Shown one piece after another: positions 48,563 to 63,469 of a DNA stretch of 64,000 nucleotides. The position numbers and the translations under genes were made by a program. The notes under the pieces were generated by a model, which saw only the letters and a program-made list of their open reading frames with translations, did not search any database and was not told where the DNA came from. Within the stretch, counting starts at the first letter, position 1; every line of letters begins with the position of its first letter. The stretch lies in assembly GCA_020055645.1 (NCBI GenBank), contig CM034548.1, positions 37,002,201-37,066,200 on the forward strand, in the 5' to 3' direction. Source of the DNA: Tomocerus qinae. Its lineage: Eukaryota > Arthropoda > Collembola > Entomobryomorpha > Tomoceridae.

Positions 48563-51500
48563 CAATACCTTAATTTACATAGATTAATTCCTATGCGTCA
48601 TTCAAATGCATGTAGCATTGCTGCTAAAAGTTTCTATCTTGGAATTGTATACCAAGATAGCTGGTAAATGTATACACGAAATACCTACATGCATCAATGC
48701 ATGCATTTCATTACACGGTCATTTCTTTCTTGGTAGTTCTATTATATGTAAAGTAGGGCACAATTTGTCAGTAAACTTCTATTTCCATTGTGTACCAAAA
48801 TTGTATCTAGAAGATTCTAATTTTAAAAAGATACATTGAATTATGAATATTGTATCTTCTTCTCCGTGCAGTGAAGAAACTTTTACTGGAGATATAGTTT
48901 AGTCACGTCTTGAGACACCTACTTCTGTTTTAAAAATAATTTAAAATATTCATTTGATCTCGGAGGAGTAGTTTTGTATGTTGATGCATTGGAGAGGGAA
49001 CAACTTCTTGCCAATTAAAATAAAATTTTGATGTATAGTAATTGTAATTTTTGAAGACTGTTTAGTAGTAGTAACCTGTCGATATGTAAGTATTTGCATT
49101 CTTTTTGACATTTTACTATATTTAAGATTCTACAACTTTGAAATACAATTTTTATAGTGTTAATAATTTAATTTGAGTAGTAGTGTGGTTTGGTAGGCCG
49201 TTGAAAAGTCGATTTGAAGGTTTGTGAAAGAAATATAAATAAAGAAAAATATTTTTCTAATAAAGTACAGGTGTATTGGAGAAACCTGACATTATGGTAA
49301 TAGTTATTTATCAGTAAGTAGTGGAGTTGGGGATTTAATTGCATGCTATCTGTTGGCTGCATAAAGCCTAGGGTTACATAATGAAAGAATGATGAGCAAT
49401 TTGCATGGATCGTTTTTAGTGTAAGTAGACTTTAGTGACTGCGTGTGTGATCTTTCATGTACAGTACAAGTAACATACAAGGTATAATTTATTATTTTTT
49501 GTATCAAATGAGGACTGCTAGGTAGTAGTATTGCCTATTATGTATTTGTTTGGGAGTCTAGAACAGAGATTCAGTGGTCGAAGGGAGTTTGTTATTCGTA
49601 TCAGTGCATTGTGATAAAAGCAATTGAAGATTTCCCAGAGAGGTGAGCTGAAATGAAACGAAAGTGAAAAGTAGGAGTGGGGCGGATTCCAGGTTGACCA
49701 GGGTGGAGTTCTTCTAACAATAATAATCTCGAGGTCAGCTTAAGTTCTACTTGAATTCAACACAGACACTCAATTGTATCTCTGTGAGCACAATTTCTCT
49801 TATAGCAGTTAAGTGTTTCCTTTGCATTGGAAATCATGATAAAGCCTCTCCTTCTTGTTATTCTATTTGAATATTATTTCTTATGTATATAGTCTCATCT
49901 AATTTGCTGTACTTTGACTTCTTATAACTTGGAGATTATGTCGCTTGAGTTTTGCATTTTAGTGTAGATATTAGATATAGACTGCCTACTAAGTATCTGC
50001 AGTTTCCCACTAAGACCCTCCTATGTCTACTTATGCAAAATTGGAGTCTGCATTAGATTTCAGATTATACAAGTCCTAGTTCACATATGAAGATTGATCT
50101 CAAGATTCCTATTAGTGACATTTAAGTCTCATCGTTAAACCTATTTAGATACTATTTATACTTAATTATGCACGTATTATTTAAAATTATGTTTATTGGT
50201 AGGCAGTTCCCAATCTGGAAGCTGGACACCAATAAATTTACCATTTTATGCTAATCACTTATAACACTAATAGCATTAATACAAAAAACGTTGCTTATTT
50301 ATTTACCTGTACCGGCTGCATCATTATATTTAATGGCAACATAACAAATGCATACCAAAGACGCAGATTCAATTGTATGTGACACATATAATATGCTCTA
50401 GACTACGGATTTATTAGACAAAAATGAAAACTGCGTAAAGTATTACACGGTTAACGATAGCGTCATAAAAGAACGTTCTCCATGCTATTTGAGCTTTGCA
50501 AGAAATAGGTGAGCATTTTATTATTTATGGGCCAGATAACTTTGGATGCTGAAATGTTCCATAAACCACAGAGCGTTCCACTCCAACACAATAGCAATAA
50601 AATTACTAGATTTCTGTATGAGCATACCAAAGGATATAGGAATATCTGCACATGAAATAACATAATGCACTGTGTGACTAGGTGCGCAAAAAATGTAAAT
50701 AGTCCCCGTCAAAATATATGCATCTAAATATAGAAATTCCATGAAGCATGTAACTAAAAAATAAACCGTAAAGATCTGCCCGTGACTCCATTAATGCAAA
50801 ACTCCTCTGGGTGTGTTCCCAACTTCATTAAAAGTCTTTATGGTTTCGTAACGTTCTTTACTGAGCAAGTTCCAAAAATCATGGCTTTATTTTTTCGAGA
50901 GAATAAAGTCGCAAGGCACTGGCAGTTGTCTCATTTTGAAGGAGAGATACTTGGAAAGCTATTTAGGGTGTAGCTAATTGTCCCAACGTATACATTTTTT
51001 TTCTTACAAGAGGGTTGTCAGTCTTCAATGGAAAATATACCGAAAGGACACAACATGTCATATCTTTTTCAAATCTGCATTCCTCCCATCCTATTACATT
51101 TTGCACGTAGCGTAAAACCGTCTTAATAGTATTATGACAATTCTCAACAATAAAATAACAGCTCTAAAATAAAGTTTGACTCTAGAAAAGTCTTTTCGGA
51201 GGATTTTTTGACAGATGCCAAAACTCTTTCCGCAAGATTAATTACACGAATGAGAAAGTCTTGGCGGTTATCTAATTATGAATTTGTTTATGTTACATTT
51301 GTTCAAAAATAATTAGCAAACTGAGTGCTAATAAAATTGAGCATTCAGTAATGTCAATTCAAAACCATTTTAATTATTCTTAAATGAAATTTCTGCCTTT
51401 TTACTAGAAGACAAATGGAATTCTTCAAGGAGAGTTTCAAACACCGACCCGTAATGAAATTAATAAAAGTTTAATTATTTCACGGTTCAATTGTAATTAT

Positions 51501-54500
51501 TGAAATTTATTTATGTATATTATATTAGAATATTCTTCGAGAAAGTTAGATGACGCATTCTAATTGGAGTTACTGGGGTTGCAATTGGATTATATCTGTA
51601 CTGACGCTATAATAGAACTGACGGCCAATATCAACGACAAATATCACGGAGATAGAATCGTAGATAATTGTATGAGAGTTTACTGGTTTTTTATCTGACA
51701 AAATCTATTTTCTGTATTCTATGCGTAGGCGACCTGCAAATTGGTGAAGGGGATTGAAGTTCTGAAATATTTGCATTACATAATAACAACCACAGGAGCA
51801 GATTTGGATTTATAGGCAGTGGGTGCTTATACCTTTTAGTAATCTTTTGGAATGTAGATTGATTTTAGCTTACTATTAGCTAGCTATTTAGATTAAGAAA
51901 GATAAAGTCGAAATCGATTGGATATTATTTTATATTTACTTTTGTAATTCTAAATGCTCAGCACATGCCGTAATCTTATTACCATGTATGAAATTTTCCT
52001 GGAGAGCATTTTAATAGCTTTATACACACTGGGATAATAAAACCCAACTTTTCCATAGTAAACAATCCTATTGAACAACAACTGTACTAAGATGAGAGAT
52101 CTGTACGACAAGTATTACATACAACATGGATTGCATATCTATAAATATCAAGTGTAGATATATGAATGGGTAGTGGATATATGTATATTAGTTAGATTAC
52201 CTCTTATTTCCTTCATAGAATAAAACGTGCTGTTGCGTTATCCTTTATAGCCAATAGGAAGCTAAATGCAGATTAAGTATTATTAATAAGAACATTAAAT
52301 GATGATATATAGTTGGTATAATTATTACAGTTATCTATATCCTTTAAAGTAGCTACAAGTTAAAGGACGAAGCAAAATCCTTTTTGTGTAGAAAAAAGTT
52401 ATTGGGATGTATAAAACTTGGGAATAAAATGGCCATGTAGTAATAATCCATTACGTACTTACTTATTTACATATTATTCCATTTTATTATTTGTATCAAA
52501 CTTATTATTGATAGCGAGAAGGTAAAGGGTCATAGATCAGTTGAAAATAGAGACAAACTTCCAGCTATTTGCAACTTTTTCAAATGCCCTATTGAGATTT
52601 TTCTTGTGAGCAAGTAACGAGTTTGTGCCGATGCTTAACCATTTCCCAAAACATCCTGTCAATCAAAAAGATTTACTTATAGCATGTCTACGTCCAGTTT
52701 TTAATGTAGTTCGTTTCAATTAGGATGATTGTGAATAAAAACAGGGAAACATGTGTATTTAGGATGATTACTAATTATTAAAGGCAGATTATCACAAGGC
52801 TTACTTCAACACACATCAAATGAGATAACATCATTTCAGTTTCTCAGCTTGAATCTCCATTCTCAACGAGGAATTGTATGCACATTGCCACATTTATTAT
52901 TATGTTATCACTGCTCGCCCTACATCATAATATTTAGCTGGCATATTTACGAAGGTGCTTTTACTCATGAATTCATTACATCTGTGCAGATATGTACTGC
53001 ATTGATAAGCACGACGATAATGAGATGCTTTTTAATGAATATATTAAATTATGAATTGAGGAAGAATGAAAATATGAAGTTTATGAAAATTGTGATTATA
53101 AATTACGTTCTGAGGCTTGACACAAAAATATTAATTACTTGCACTAAATAACCATCTATCAAGCAGAAACTATCAAGATTTTAGCAGAAAATATATTATC
53201 TAACGATTGCGCAAAACCTGAATATGAAATTGAAGATAATATATTTATTATTCTCTATTAAGATAATTGTAATACCAGGTTATGACACAACAGGAGCAGG
53301 AAATGTTGCTTTCATTAAAGTGCATTATTAATGTGTTTAATTTTCATTTACATATTTATTACGGATACGTTTCATTTAACGAAATGGTTTGTGTGAGTAG
53401 ATTCAATTTAAGTAGTAACTTAAATGAAATAATCGTAAGTCAATGAAATAATGTGGTGAGTTCTGTGGCGAGTGTACGCGTGCAAATTATTAGTCGGAGT
53501 AACTGGTCATTATTGTATCATTTTTATTACACTATTGAAAGAGCAGAGGACTTATGTATTCCATGGTATCATCAATTTTAAATTGAATCCGTTCTGTGTG
53601 GTTATTGTCATTATAGATAACTTAGGAAGGGGTTTAGTTTAGTGATGCACTTGAGCTGTATTTGAACTGGTGTGTTTAAATGTATATAAAGTGTGTATAA
53701 AAAGAAATCAAGATGATATTGCTATGGACAATTTTAGCATGGAATAGTACTCGGAGTTTGTATATAATAAGTAAGGAGTACACAATAATACGTGTAGTAA
53801 TGTGATGTAATGAAATGTAATTTGAAAAAGAAGTATCTAGATGCTGTTTATGTTTATATTATATGACTATAGGTATGTGGAATCCAAATGGAGGTTGTTC
53901 CTAGTTTACGAATGAGTGTATGTTGTTGTGTACCTTGTAAAGTCACCACATATTTATGGTATGCACTGTGAGAAATGTACCTATTTGATGGTTTATATAG
54001 GATATAATAATATTATTCCGCATCTCACGTATAACATATTTAAGTAACGTCACTTGCACTTCACTTGGCAAGGAAGGCAAGGCAACTCGTTCACTTTATG
54101 ACTCGTCTCTCCTGTACTCTACTTGTAGTACTATCGTTGTGAAGTTGTTCTGTAGTGAGTCTAATGGAATGAGACTTATATAGATAGAAGAAGACGAACA
54201 TAGTGCAGACAAAATAAGGGAATAGACATTTATACTGATCTGATGCTGAGGTTGATCAGAGATCCTCCCATCTCCATCCACTCTAATATCAAGCCGACCG
54301 TTTGTTCTGACGAAGAGAAGTCAAAAGGCACGACGAAGATATATAGAATGTATAGAATATATATTAGTACATATATACTCAGAATGTATATATGATAAAG
54401 GAGTACTAATACTACGAGTGCACTTATTATTAAGTATATATAGGAGCATCTTATCTGCATATAAGTCTGCGTGTGTATACAATTATTATGCAGTGTGAGT

Positions 54501-57500
54501 GAGTGAGAATATAACATACACAAGTATTCTGTATCTGATGATGTGGTTATAGTGGTTAGGTTAGGAGCTCACTGTCTCGTAGTCTGTTGGATCTTACACA
54601 GATAATCGCATAATCGTAGCACATAGAGCATAAATGAATAGGTATTTTATATGTGAATAATACCTCCGTAGATATGTACTTTGGTTATTTGCATTGAGGA
54701 TATAATCGTATGGCAAGTGTAAGTTCGCTTGTGGAGTGTGTGTGGAACCAAGTTTTATTCGTCTTGTTCCATGTAACAACTTCAGTTCACTTCGAACCTT
54801 CTTGTGGGTTGCAGCAACATGAGACTATTTCATTGTTGTCATCATTATTACTTTGTTTGTTAATAAGTTACAACAGAAGGCAAATACATTGATACTAAAA
54901 GTACCAATTACTCTGCCACAGAAACAATTACTGTACGGCTAATTGTCATTTTCTTCTGTCAACTGTGTCAGACCGTTTTCTTTTTTCTTCTCCGACCTTC
55001 TATTAAATATTCTGTTTTTCTAACATTTTCTAGGATTTTTATTCTTTCATAATATGTCGACAGTTTCCTTTGACTATTAAAAAGTGCACACATTTTAGTT
55101 TAAACATTTTGTGATATTTTTATAGTGCGCGAGCTTATTATTCGAGTGTATGTAGTGTCTAAATTAATTAACAACTCTTCATTGGTTTCATGAAATTTCT
55201 GCAACGCGTGTGGATAGAATTAATACTTACTGTGATCTGTGAACGTTTCTTCTTCCGAATCTTAGAATCTCTATTCTGCCGCACGCAGTTGAGGACTCGC
55301 AGTTCTTTTCCAAAGTTCTATTCTTAGTCTTCAATCTTGAATGTACTTGTGGCAAACCAATTCTTGTTTATACGTTTCTAAGTGTCTTGATACGATTGTG
55401 CCAGTTTTTTCTCTGTGCAGAAGAAAGTGAGTTTACTTATCTTTGGCTCATTCAACTTTTAAGTCAAGTGCTGCAGTCGAATTATAAATTGACGTTTGCA
55501 AAATCTAAAAGTAATTATATCCATACCGTGGAACTGTGGAAGTAGTAAAAATTGGATTTTTCTCCAATCATACCGGTTTCGGTCTCACAAAAAAGGTATT
55601 ATTACGTCGTAATGTAGCCTGGCGTATGTGAATAAATGTGAATACGACATATACATACAAACATACACATATGTATGACATCAATTTTCATGTACGTATA
55701 AATAATCTATAGACATATACTTAAATGTTTATGCTCGCTGGAAAAGGTCGACATACCAATAGATATCATTGATTATTTCTTTTTTGTCTTGTAAAGTTTA
55801 AGCTCCACCGATAAGGAAACTATTATGGAATGTCTAAAATATTTCTGAATATTAAGTAGTTTAGCCAACTTATACCTACACTATCGAATTTGGCTGACAA
55901 TCATGTTCACAGGGAGATAACAATCATGTTTGCATTGTAATATGTACCCCCGTTTAAATAAAAGAATGAGGTAATTAGTACTTTGAGTAAGATGTAGTGA
56001 TAGTAGCAATAATGCAGCAGGAACTACTACTAAATGCTTATAGCGGGAGCTTTGTACTTGTTTTTACCTGAACTTTGTTTTGATGTGTGGAATTTTTTGA
56101 TCCTCATTGCAGTAAATAATTATGAGGAAAAAAGTGAAAAAGTTGGGAATAGGGCGCATAAATACTGCAGAATGAGAAATTCCTGTTTACAAATGCAATC
56201 TGTTGATCCATTACTTACTATATGTTACGATGCTGAGAGAGACATAATGTCAGTAAAATGGTTCTTGTTACTGTTCTCTCTGCAAGGGCTGCTTTGCTTT
56301 GACTTATTCGTGCCTGGGATAATTTAATACATTGCGTATAATGATTAACATTTGCCAGGTCTCCGTTATTTACATTTTTCAACGCTGCCCGTCGCCCAAA
56401 TCACTTTTGCTGTACACACACAGAGTTAAATGCCCCAGAGATGGTTGAATTACATTTCTGTGTACACTTTTGATAGGGATATAAAACTCGTAGTGAGTCT
56501 AATAAATAATCCAAGGAACAATATGATAAATAAAACAATAAAAGTCGCTATAGCATATATAGGAGGGATTTATTGTTTTAGAAGGCAAGACACTTTATGA
56601 ACATAATTTAGTAGCGGATTCTGTGTTTGTAATAGCTTACTTATTACATGACAGGATTTTATGTGGCACGGACAGGTCAGTGGGGCCAGTCAGGACTAGA
56701 ACTGACTGAGCAACAGTTGTCAAAAAGGAAAATTTTATTTATGGGTGAATGCATCATCACTTCATCACCAAAGAACCCTAAAGGAACTGAGTCAGCTAAT
56801 CTGAATGGACGAGCAAACAGTTTCCTTAATAATATTCTGCAATGCATCACCCACAAAACTGACTGACTGACTGAACTGACGATTTGGATTTGACTGACTT
56901 GAGAGTGAGCTGATTTGCAAAAGTATCCTTATGGCACCCACTTCATTTATCCAGTCAATCAAGTCTAAAGTACTACGCCATGCATGTCTATAGTGACTAA
57001 AATACTGTTTTCAAGTTGATAGGCTAGTCCTTACTTATTTAGCATAGGTATTTATCTCACAAGAAAATATTTTACCTGTACTAGCAGATACTAGTTAGAT
57101 ACCTATAATATTGTAACTGATTGTACCTTACCATTTAGTTACCTATCGCCATAGAGTGCCATGGAATAGGGAAAAAATGTTCTTGTTCTTTCTTGCTTAG
57201 TCAGCATTCTGCTCTTTTCTTTTGTTATTTCTTTAAGATAGTAATAAAGTAAAATGCTAATTCAGTGCACCACATACGATATAAAGTAGATTTATTGCCC
57301 TGTCGTCATTAATTACCACATTGTAGTAACCATACACAAGTCATTGTTGTACACACACTGCAAACAAAGAACTTTATATTATGTGACCAAAAACTCCACG
57401 TCTCACACAAATAATAATGATATTAGTACAAACACAAGTAAAACTTCTACAACTCAATGTGTCATAAACAAAGGCATAAAACTACCTCCTTAAATTACCA

Positions 57501-60441
57501 CAATGTTATGACACACAAATTTTTGTTTTGTACTCAGTTTTCCACTCTTTCCTTGTGGCGAGAAAAGTTGTCAAGATAATAGTAATACGCAGATTAACTT
57601 TTGCAGGGGTACACATTTAAATAGCACTTTGACTATACAACTAGCTATTAGCTAAAGGGACCTACCTACTTGAATTCCCACATGTCTTCATAATGAAGTT
57701 AATGTATATGTTACAAGATATGTTAAGCACTTCCAAGTATTTTGTTATGATTTTTACTGATACACAACTACACTTACTAATGCAAAGACATTCTGCATCA
57801 GCATTCTTTTCAAATGGTAAACCAAATGTTTTGCCTATTTTATATGCGTCGCAAATACAATAAATATAAGGTAAGACGTTCTTCTCAGAATCAGTAATAG
57901 TCATCAATTACTACGTATAAAAGGTGGGATACACAGAGTAGCACCTGATAATCATACAGGTAGGTCAGCACTTATGGTCACAGAAACAGTTACAGGTAAA
58001 ATATTAATTCAGATGAATATCCCAACATAATAATTGCTACCAAGATGTAATTGAATCACTTACTAAGGGATCTTATACCCAAATTATGAATGCATATCAG
58101 AGTAAAGTACAGACAAAATATTCGATAGAAACGCGTAGGAAAATTTAAATGGGATTTTTGCAGATAACCTTCGATTTATCTACCAAACCGTATTCCATAT
58201 TTGTAACTTGCATTATAAAGACAACTTTGAATAAAAATCTATTCAAAAAATTTTTAGTTGGTCAAACCAAGCTTCTTCAAATCAATCTCCTTTTCATTGC
58301 AAAATAATTAGGCTCCATTCACCCTTAAATAATTATGGTCAATTATTGTTCCAAGCGTTTTTCTTAGGAATCGGTTATTGTTAAGCCTCTATATGGCTCT
58401 AATGTGTTGATAACCTCTACATTTAAATGGAGAGTTTGGGGGGTTACACTTATTTACAATCTATTAATTCCAATTTATAAAACTATGTAGCACCTCTATA
58501 GGACTTGAGATGACCTGGACCATTTTATCTTGAAATTAACAATGGGGTTGTACCTGTTGATGTGATCATTTGCATATATCCTTATCAAATCATCTTATTA
58601 TTTACTAAAAGATACCGTGGTTATTGGGAATGACGACATTTATCAAATTCCAAGGCATTTCATTAGCACCTGTTAACATTTGTGTATGGCATAGATATCA
58701 TTTGGGATTCAGATAACAATACGATACAAAAAATTCCATCTGTGTATGAGATGCCGATTAAATAATAATTACTAGTTATATAGATATTCGCTTAAATGGG
58801 CAAATAGGGCCACCTGCCAATCAGGCAGAACACAAAATATAGAATGGATTAATTAACAACACCTGATGAGTTTTACAATTAACTCTTGATAATTATTGAG
58901 AATGTTACAAGAAGTAAAGATGAATTAAAAGTGTCTAATTATTTGGCCACAAGTTAATAGTTTATAAGAGATATTTGCACAATTCTTTTGTATTTTTTAA
59001 TTAAATGATTTGTAGAATCATCAAATAGTGCAATTGAAATGCAGTTTTATATTTTGCAACGTCATTTGAACGTAGATAGTGTAAAATGCATGCATAATGT
59101 CGTTTAATAATTTGGAGGAATTATTCATAGTCTTTCAACGAAGCAATAGCTAATCAACCGTCTGTCTGTCTGATCGTTTAGGTTTGCATTTGTTATGATA
59201 ATGTAGTTCTGGGAGCAAGTGAGGGAATGAGTGCCATTAAAGCTACAACAGACCATATGAAAGAGTGGCCGTAAAACTCATCAGACTATCTATTATTATT
59301 AATTTGATGTTAGTTTCTGCGATAGAACACCTTCCCACGCACAATTATCTAATAAACGTTCTGTTGCATTTCGTTTGACCTTTACTTGTTGTTCATGCCA
59401 GGCGAGAGGGAGAGAGGGAAGATGCATTGCTCGATTTTATGGCTATCTATCTGCATTATTCTTTAAATTAACACTGAATACGAAGTCTAACATTGCTTTG
59501 TAAGTTGCAAGTTCTGTTCTTTGCAAATATAGCTTAGCAGAATCGCATAAAAAGAACTTTTATATGGAACTATACAGGACGCTCATTTTCAGCCAGTAAT
59601 TTTCGTTCGTTTTGTTGTTAACTCTATAGATAACGATAATAGCTTTGCATTTCATTACTACACGCAAGTTCTTTATTTTTTACTGTTACCGCATCCAAAT
59701 GAAGGTGAAACCCCCCGACAGTAATGGTTTTACAACTTGCGTGGCGAAGAAGTCTGCAATTCTGCCTCATATTAATGTTATCATGGCTAATAATTGGATC
59801 TACTGCTTCAATTATCGATACTAACATCTGATTTGGAAATATTTCATTGTTTTATTGGGTGTTGAGCTAATCGTGCTATCGCACTGTCTTGTTTTAATAT
59901 AGTGCACAATTCAGAACGGCCCCCGTTCACTTCTAATTCAGAAAGGGAAGGGACGATTAAATCACATTGGATTTGCTCTCCCTCCTTAACTTGTTTTCTT
60001 TCCTTTCGTTCAGGCATTTATAGATCATTTCACATAAAATATGCGACACACGAAGACGAAAACAAATCAGGGACAAACACGATATTGGAAATTATATTAA
60101 TTGTCATTAAAATCAGTTTCGGTCCTCTATATTTATGTACTCGGTGAATTAGAGCAATAATTTGAATACTTTTTGTATGGTAGTTTCTTCTATAATATGC
60201 GCATTTATCAGTCTTGCAAATACTAACTGGTTTATTATTAAACTTTCATGCGTACTAAAATGCAGTATATATGCAAATGTAGTATGTATATAGATTACAT
60301 GTAATCATAGAAGCGTATTCACTTTATTCACTAACGACGCCAATTGGGTATAGTACTAGTAAAATAGACGATATACTTAAATTATTGTCATTGATATAAA
60401 AAGTTGACGTGAATATAATTTTGAAATACTGAAATGTGAAG
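48563..60441. other. long stretch with no gene recognised
   Basis: Nearly 12 kb of AT-rich sequence. Open frames are short and unsupported (for example 100 codons at 52849, 97 codons at 56034 and at 54230 minus). Low-complexity patches occur at 54350-54480 (TATA-rich) and 56858-56905 (ACTG repeats). It may be intronic if the exons at 33269 and 63317 belong to one gene. Confidence 0.5.
56858..56905. repeat. imperfect ACTG microsatellite
   Basis: Repeated ACTG units (ACTGACTGACTGACTG and then interrupted copies). Confidence 0.6.
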
Positions 60442-60585
60442 ATGCTCAAGAGTGAGAGCGTAGACATGGAAGATCCAATGAAGATGGCAAATGACTTAAG
60501 GAAACCCAAACTATTCCGTAGGAGTGTCACAGTACCGCAGGACATCTTACTGTCGAGCAACAATGATCACAAATTGATTGATATG
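60442..60585 (+). CDS. candidate alternative first coding exon, 48 codons
   Basis: ATG at 60442 follows an in-frame stop six bases upstream (TGA then GTG AAG ATG). The frame stays open for 48 codons to the donor ATG|GTACGT after 60585, phase 0. The peptide is polar, with a KLFRRSVTVP stretch that fits a basophilic kinase site, and has protein-like composition. It could be the start of a short isoform spliced to 63317. I do not recognise the family. Confidence 0.45.
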
Positions 60586-63316
60586 GTACGTATCTATTCT
60601 GTCCTCTTGTGCTCTGTAATCCCATTATTACTCACCACTTAACAAAAATATCATTCTTCCATATAGGCAGAATGATTTTGCTTATTCAACAGTTCAATAT
60701 AACAATTGGCTTTATTTGCACAAGAAATAGCTAACTCATTTGTTACTGAATACGGCACAAATGTAGCACAATCATATTCTCTCAAGTAATTTACAATACG
60801 TATGCTTCTTTCTAATTGTCTTCCCAAATTCCAAGTTTATGTCATTCATGACTCCGACACTTCGACATTATCTTGTCATAATAATGAAACCAACTTATAA
60901 TCCTTCTTGGGACACATGAACTTAAATTTGCGATGGAATTCAAGAATATTTAGTATTAAAACCGGTAAATCTATTATGACATGGTTTTTGAGTCATAGAC
61001 CGGATTAAAAATCAAGATATGGGCTACAGAAAAGTTATGGCAACAAATATAAATGGAGGTATGTTGTCACCTTTAGAGATATTTTGTTCCTGTGGTTTAA
61101 ATACTCAAATAGTAGTTTCTACTTACTACCTACAAACTAGTTCAAAGACGAGAAGATAGTATTTATTCAACCTGTGCTTATAACTGAATTGTAGTTGATT
61201 GTATTTGCTACCTGTCATGACAAATTGCACATCCATCACTTTAATAATTGTTATTCTGCCAGTAATCGTATAAGTAAGTAAATAATGGAGAATTTTTTCT
61301 GACAGTCCCAACCCTTTTTGCATTACAATATTATAGTACTGAATCTTTGTACATATAATTTCACGTATTCTTCTGGTTATGATCTATAAATATATTTATA
61401 ACTGAGGATAGTCATGTATGACGTATTGCTATTTGGTGGTTGATATTAAGTATGTAGGGAGCATTGGATTGATGATACGATTATCTGCACAATACATAAT
61501 TTTATTAGATTGCGTATTTATAACTGATTGTGAGGTTGATTGATAGACTGTATTCGGTGTCGTCATTTAACAGACACAGCTGTCTGCCTAGTAGAAATAT
61601 ATTTTGCTTTGCGTATCTAATCGAACGAGTTGGTGAATCATGGTGTTTTTCTACCATGTAATGCACCTAGTTAGTCAGCAGTCATTCTCATCAATAATAA
61701 ATAACTTTGAACGAGATAGCCATAATCGAAATCAGACAATGAGTCATCATCCAGACTAAAGCTGACTGCTGCCCAGCTACTTTGAAGCCTTATTCACTCA
61801 CTCACTCTGTCTTATCAGCAGCGTCTGCTAGTACATTCCCTTACACACCTCTAATTTCTCTCATTAACTTTCTACGATAAGTCATAGGTAAACTGTGTGT
61901 GCTCACTGATTCAATCCTTTCCATTGCATTACTTTATGTGCTTAAGGATTCGCACGGGGTGTGATTATACTCTACTGCTAATAAGACCGTCCTACGGACG
62001 CACAGTACACCTACCTTGAATAAAGTATAGAGTTAGAGTAAAGTATAGAATAAAGTAGTTTAACGAATTAATAAAAAAATAGTTTTACTCAGAAAACATA
62101 AATTGGTCTTCTATGATAAACATCAAGTACTTTTGTTTGTCAGCTTAAACGAAAACTTAAAATTCCTTCGAGTGAATATAAAAGCTGGCCAAAAAATAGC
62201 TATAAAAAAACGAGTGCGCGCCATTAAAAAACTTGCCATGATTATTTGAATAATGAATGCTTTGATATGGTTAGCAAAATTTTTGTTTCTAATACTTTGC
62301 ACATGAAATTTTGAATCTCCAAAATCCATAGAATATTTTGGGTGGAAACCAACAATTTACGATATGACCTTTAGATGTAACCGTAGAAAACATTTCACAA
62401 AGATCGGCTTAAACATGTAGAATTTTGTCGGCTATTATTATAATGATACATGTATATGATACACATCAAAACATGAATGTGTGTACTCTCATCCTCTACT
62501 TGATCATTCTTAATGTATTGTAATTCCCTCACTCTTAACTAAATGCGTAATGACATTTAATGCCCATTACTCCATATCGATGAAATTAAATCACGGATGT
62601 AACGATGTAATTACCACTTTACCACCTAAAGGCTTTAGTGCTAGAAATTATTTACTAGTAATTACTTTTACTCACATACGTTCATTAACAAGTATGAAGA
62701 ATTCAAGTTCGCAGTAAAGATAATATAACGTTTTAAAACTTCAATTTTATTACTATTGTTGAACAGTTGAGACTAGAGGTAGAAAGTTCAGTGCTGAGAG
62801 TAAAATACGAAAGAGTTGATGTTGAGTGAAATGTGTCGGACCGATATATACGTATAATATGTTAATTTATAAACTATGTAGAAGTTAAAATAACTGATGC
62901 TATAATAAGGACATATTTAAGTTGAAATGAAATTTAATCTGTTGAAGAAATTCGACTCTTTTAAAGTGCAGATAACTTACAGTGTATTAACTTTATTATC
63001 TCTGGATGAATTTGGAGTGGGGGGTATAGTTTATATATGAAATTAAGCTCTGGACATAAATGCAGTGAAATGCAAGAGAATAATGGGTAGAGTTGTTTGT
63101 TGGGCTGCTGTATTTTAGTTGGTAATGACAAGCAGAATGAATTTAGTTCGGCAATCCTTTATGGTGAGCGAGAGGAGAAGGCAGAAGATGTGAGCAGGCA
63201 GAGATGCATAAAGTTGATGGTTGTTGGTCGACAGTTCACCTGCATAATAAAGCAGTTTGACAAAAGTCAAAGGACATGATGAACTGCAACTATGACAGTA
63301 TTATCTCCTTTTTTAG
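60586..63316. other. no gene recognised
   Basis: AT-rich sequence between two exon candidates, probably intronic. No further supported exon or RNA gene seen. Confidence 0.45.
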
Positions 63317-63469
63317 GCAGAGCCCAGTCCACTGTCTCCATTCCGGGTTTGGCGAGAGCCAGACCCGAGCAAAATGTCTAATCCTAACGACCATTCCAAA
63401 GCACAACTCTATATGAAACAGAACCTTAAAAGCCAATTCAAAAAATTCCAGTCCGGCTCTTCTACTTAG
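63317..63469 (+). CDS. candidate exon, possibly terminal, 50 codons plus stop
   Basis: The acceptor CTCCTTTTTTAG is followed by GCA GAG CCC AGT, open in phase 0 to TAG at 63467-63469. The peptide starts with a Pro/Ser-rich AEPSPLSPFRVW and continues basic and polar (MKQNLKSQFKKF). The region is distinctly GC-richer than its flanks. It can follow 60442-60585 or 44021-44092 in phase 0. An internal donor (CGG|GTTTGG) is possible, so the stop may not be used. Family unknown. Confidence 0.5.
   Translation, partial: AEPSPLSPFRVWREPDPSKMSNPNDHSKAQLYMKQNLKSQFKKFQSGSST

Noticed and set aside
48347..48565. Frame encoding repeated FYNQPLQ
   Set aside because: Produced by the 21-bp tandem DNA repeat; period divisible by three makes it open by construction.
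55427..55432. Six-base microexon between TGTGCAG and GTGAGT
   Set aside because: Splice-like edges can arise by chance; nothing connects it to other exons.
56648..56866. 72-codon plus-strand frame
   Set aside because: Fairly polar and open, but no homologous family recognised and it ends in an ACTG microsatellite.
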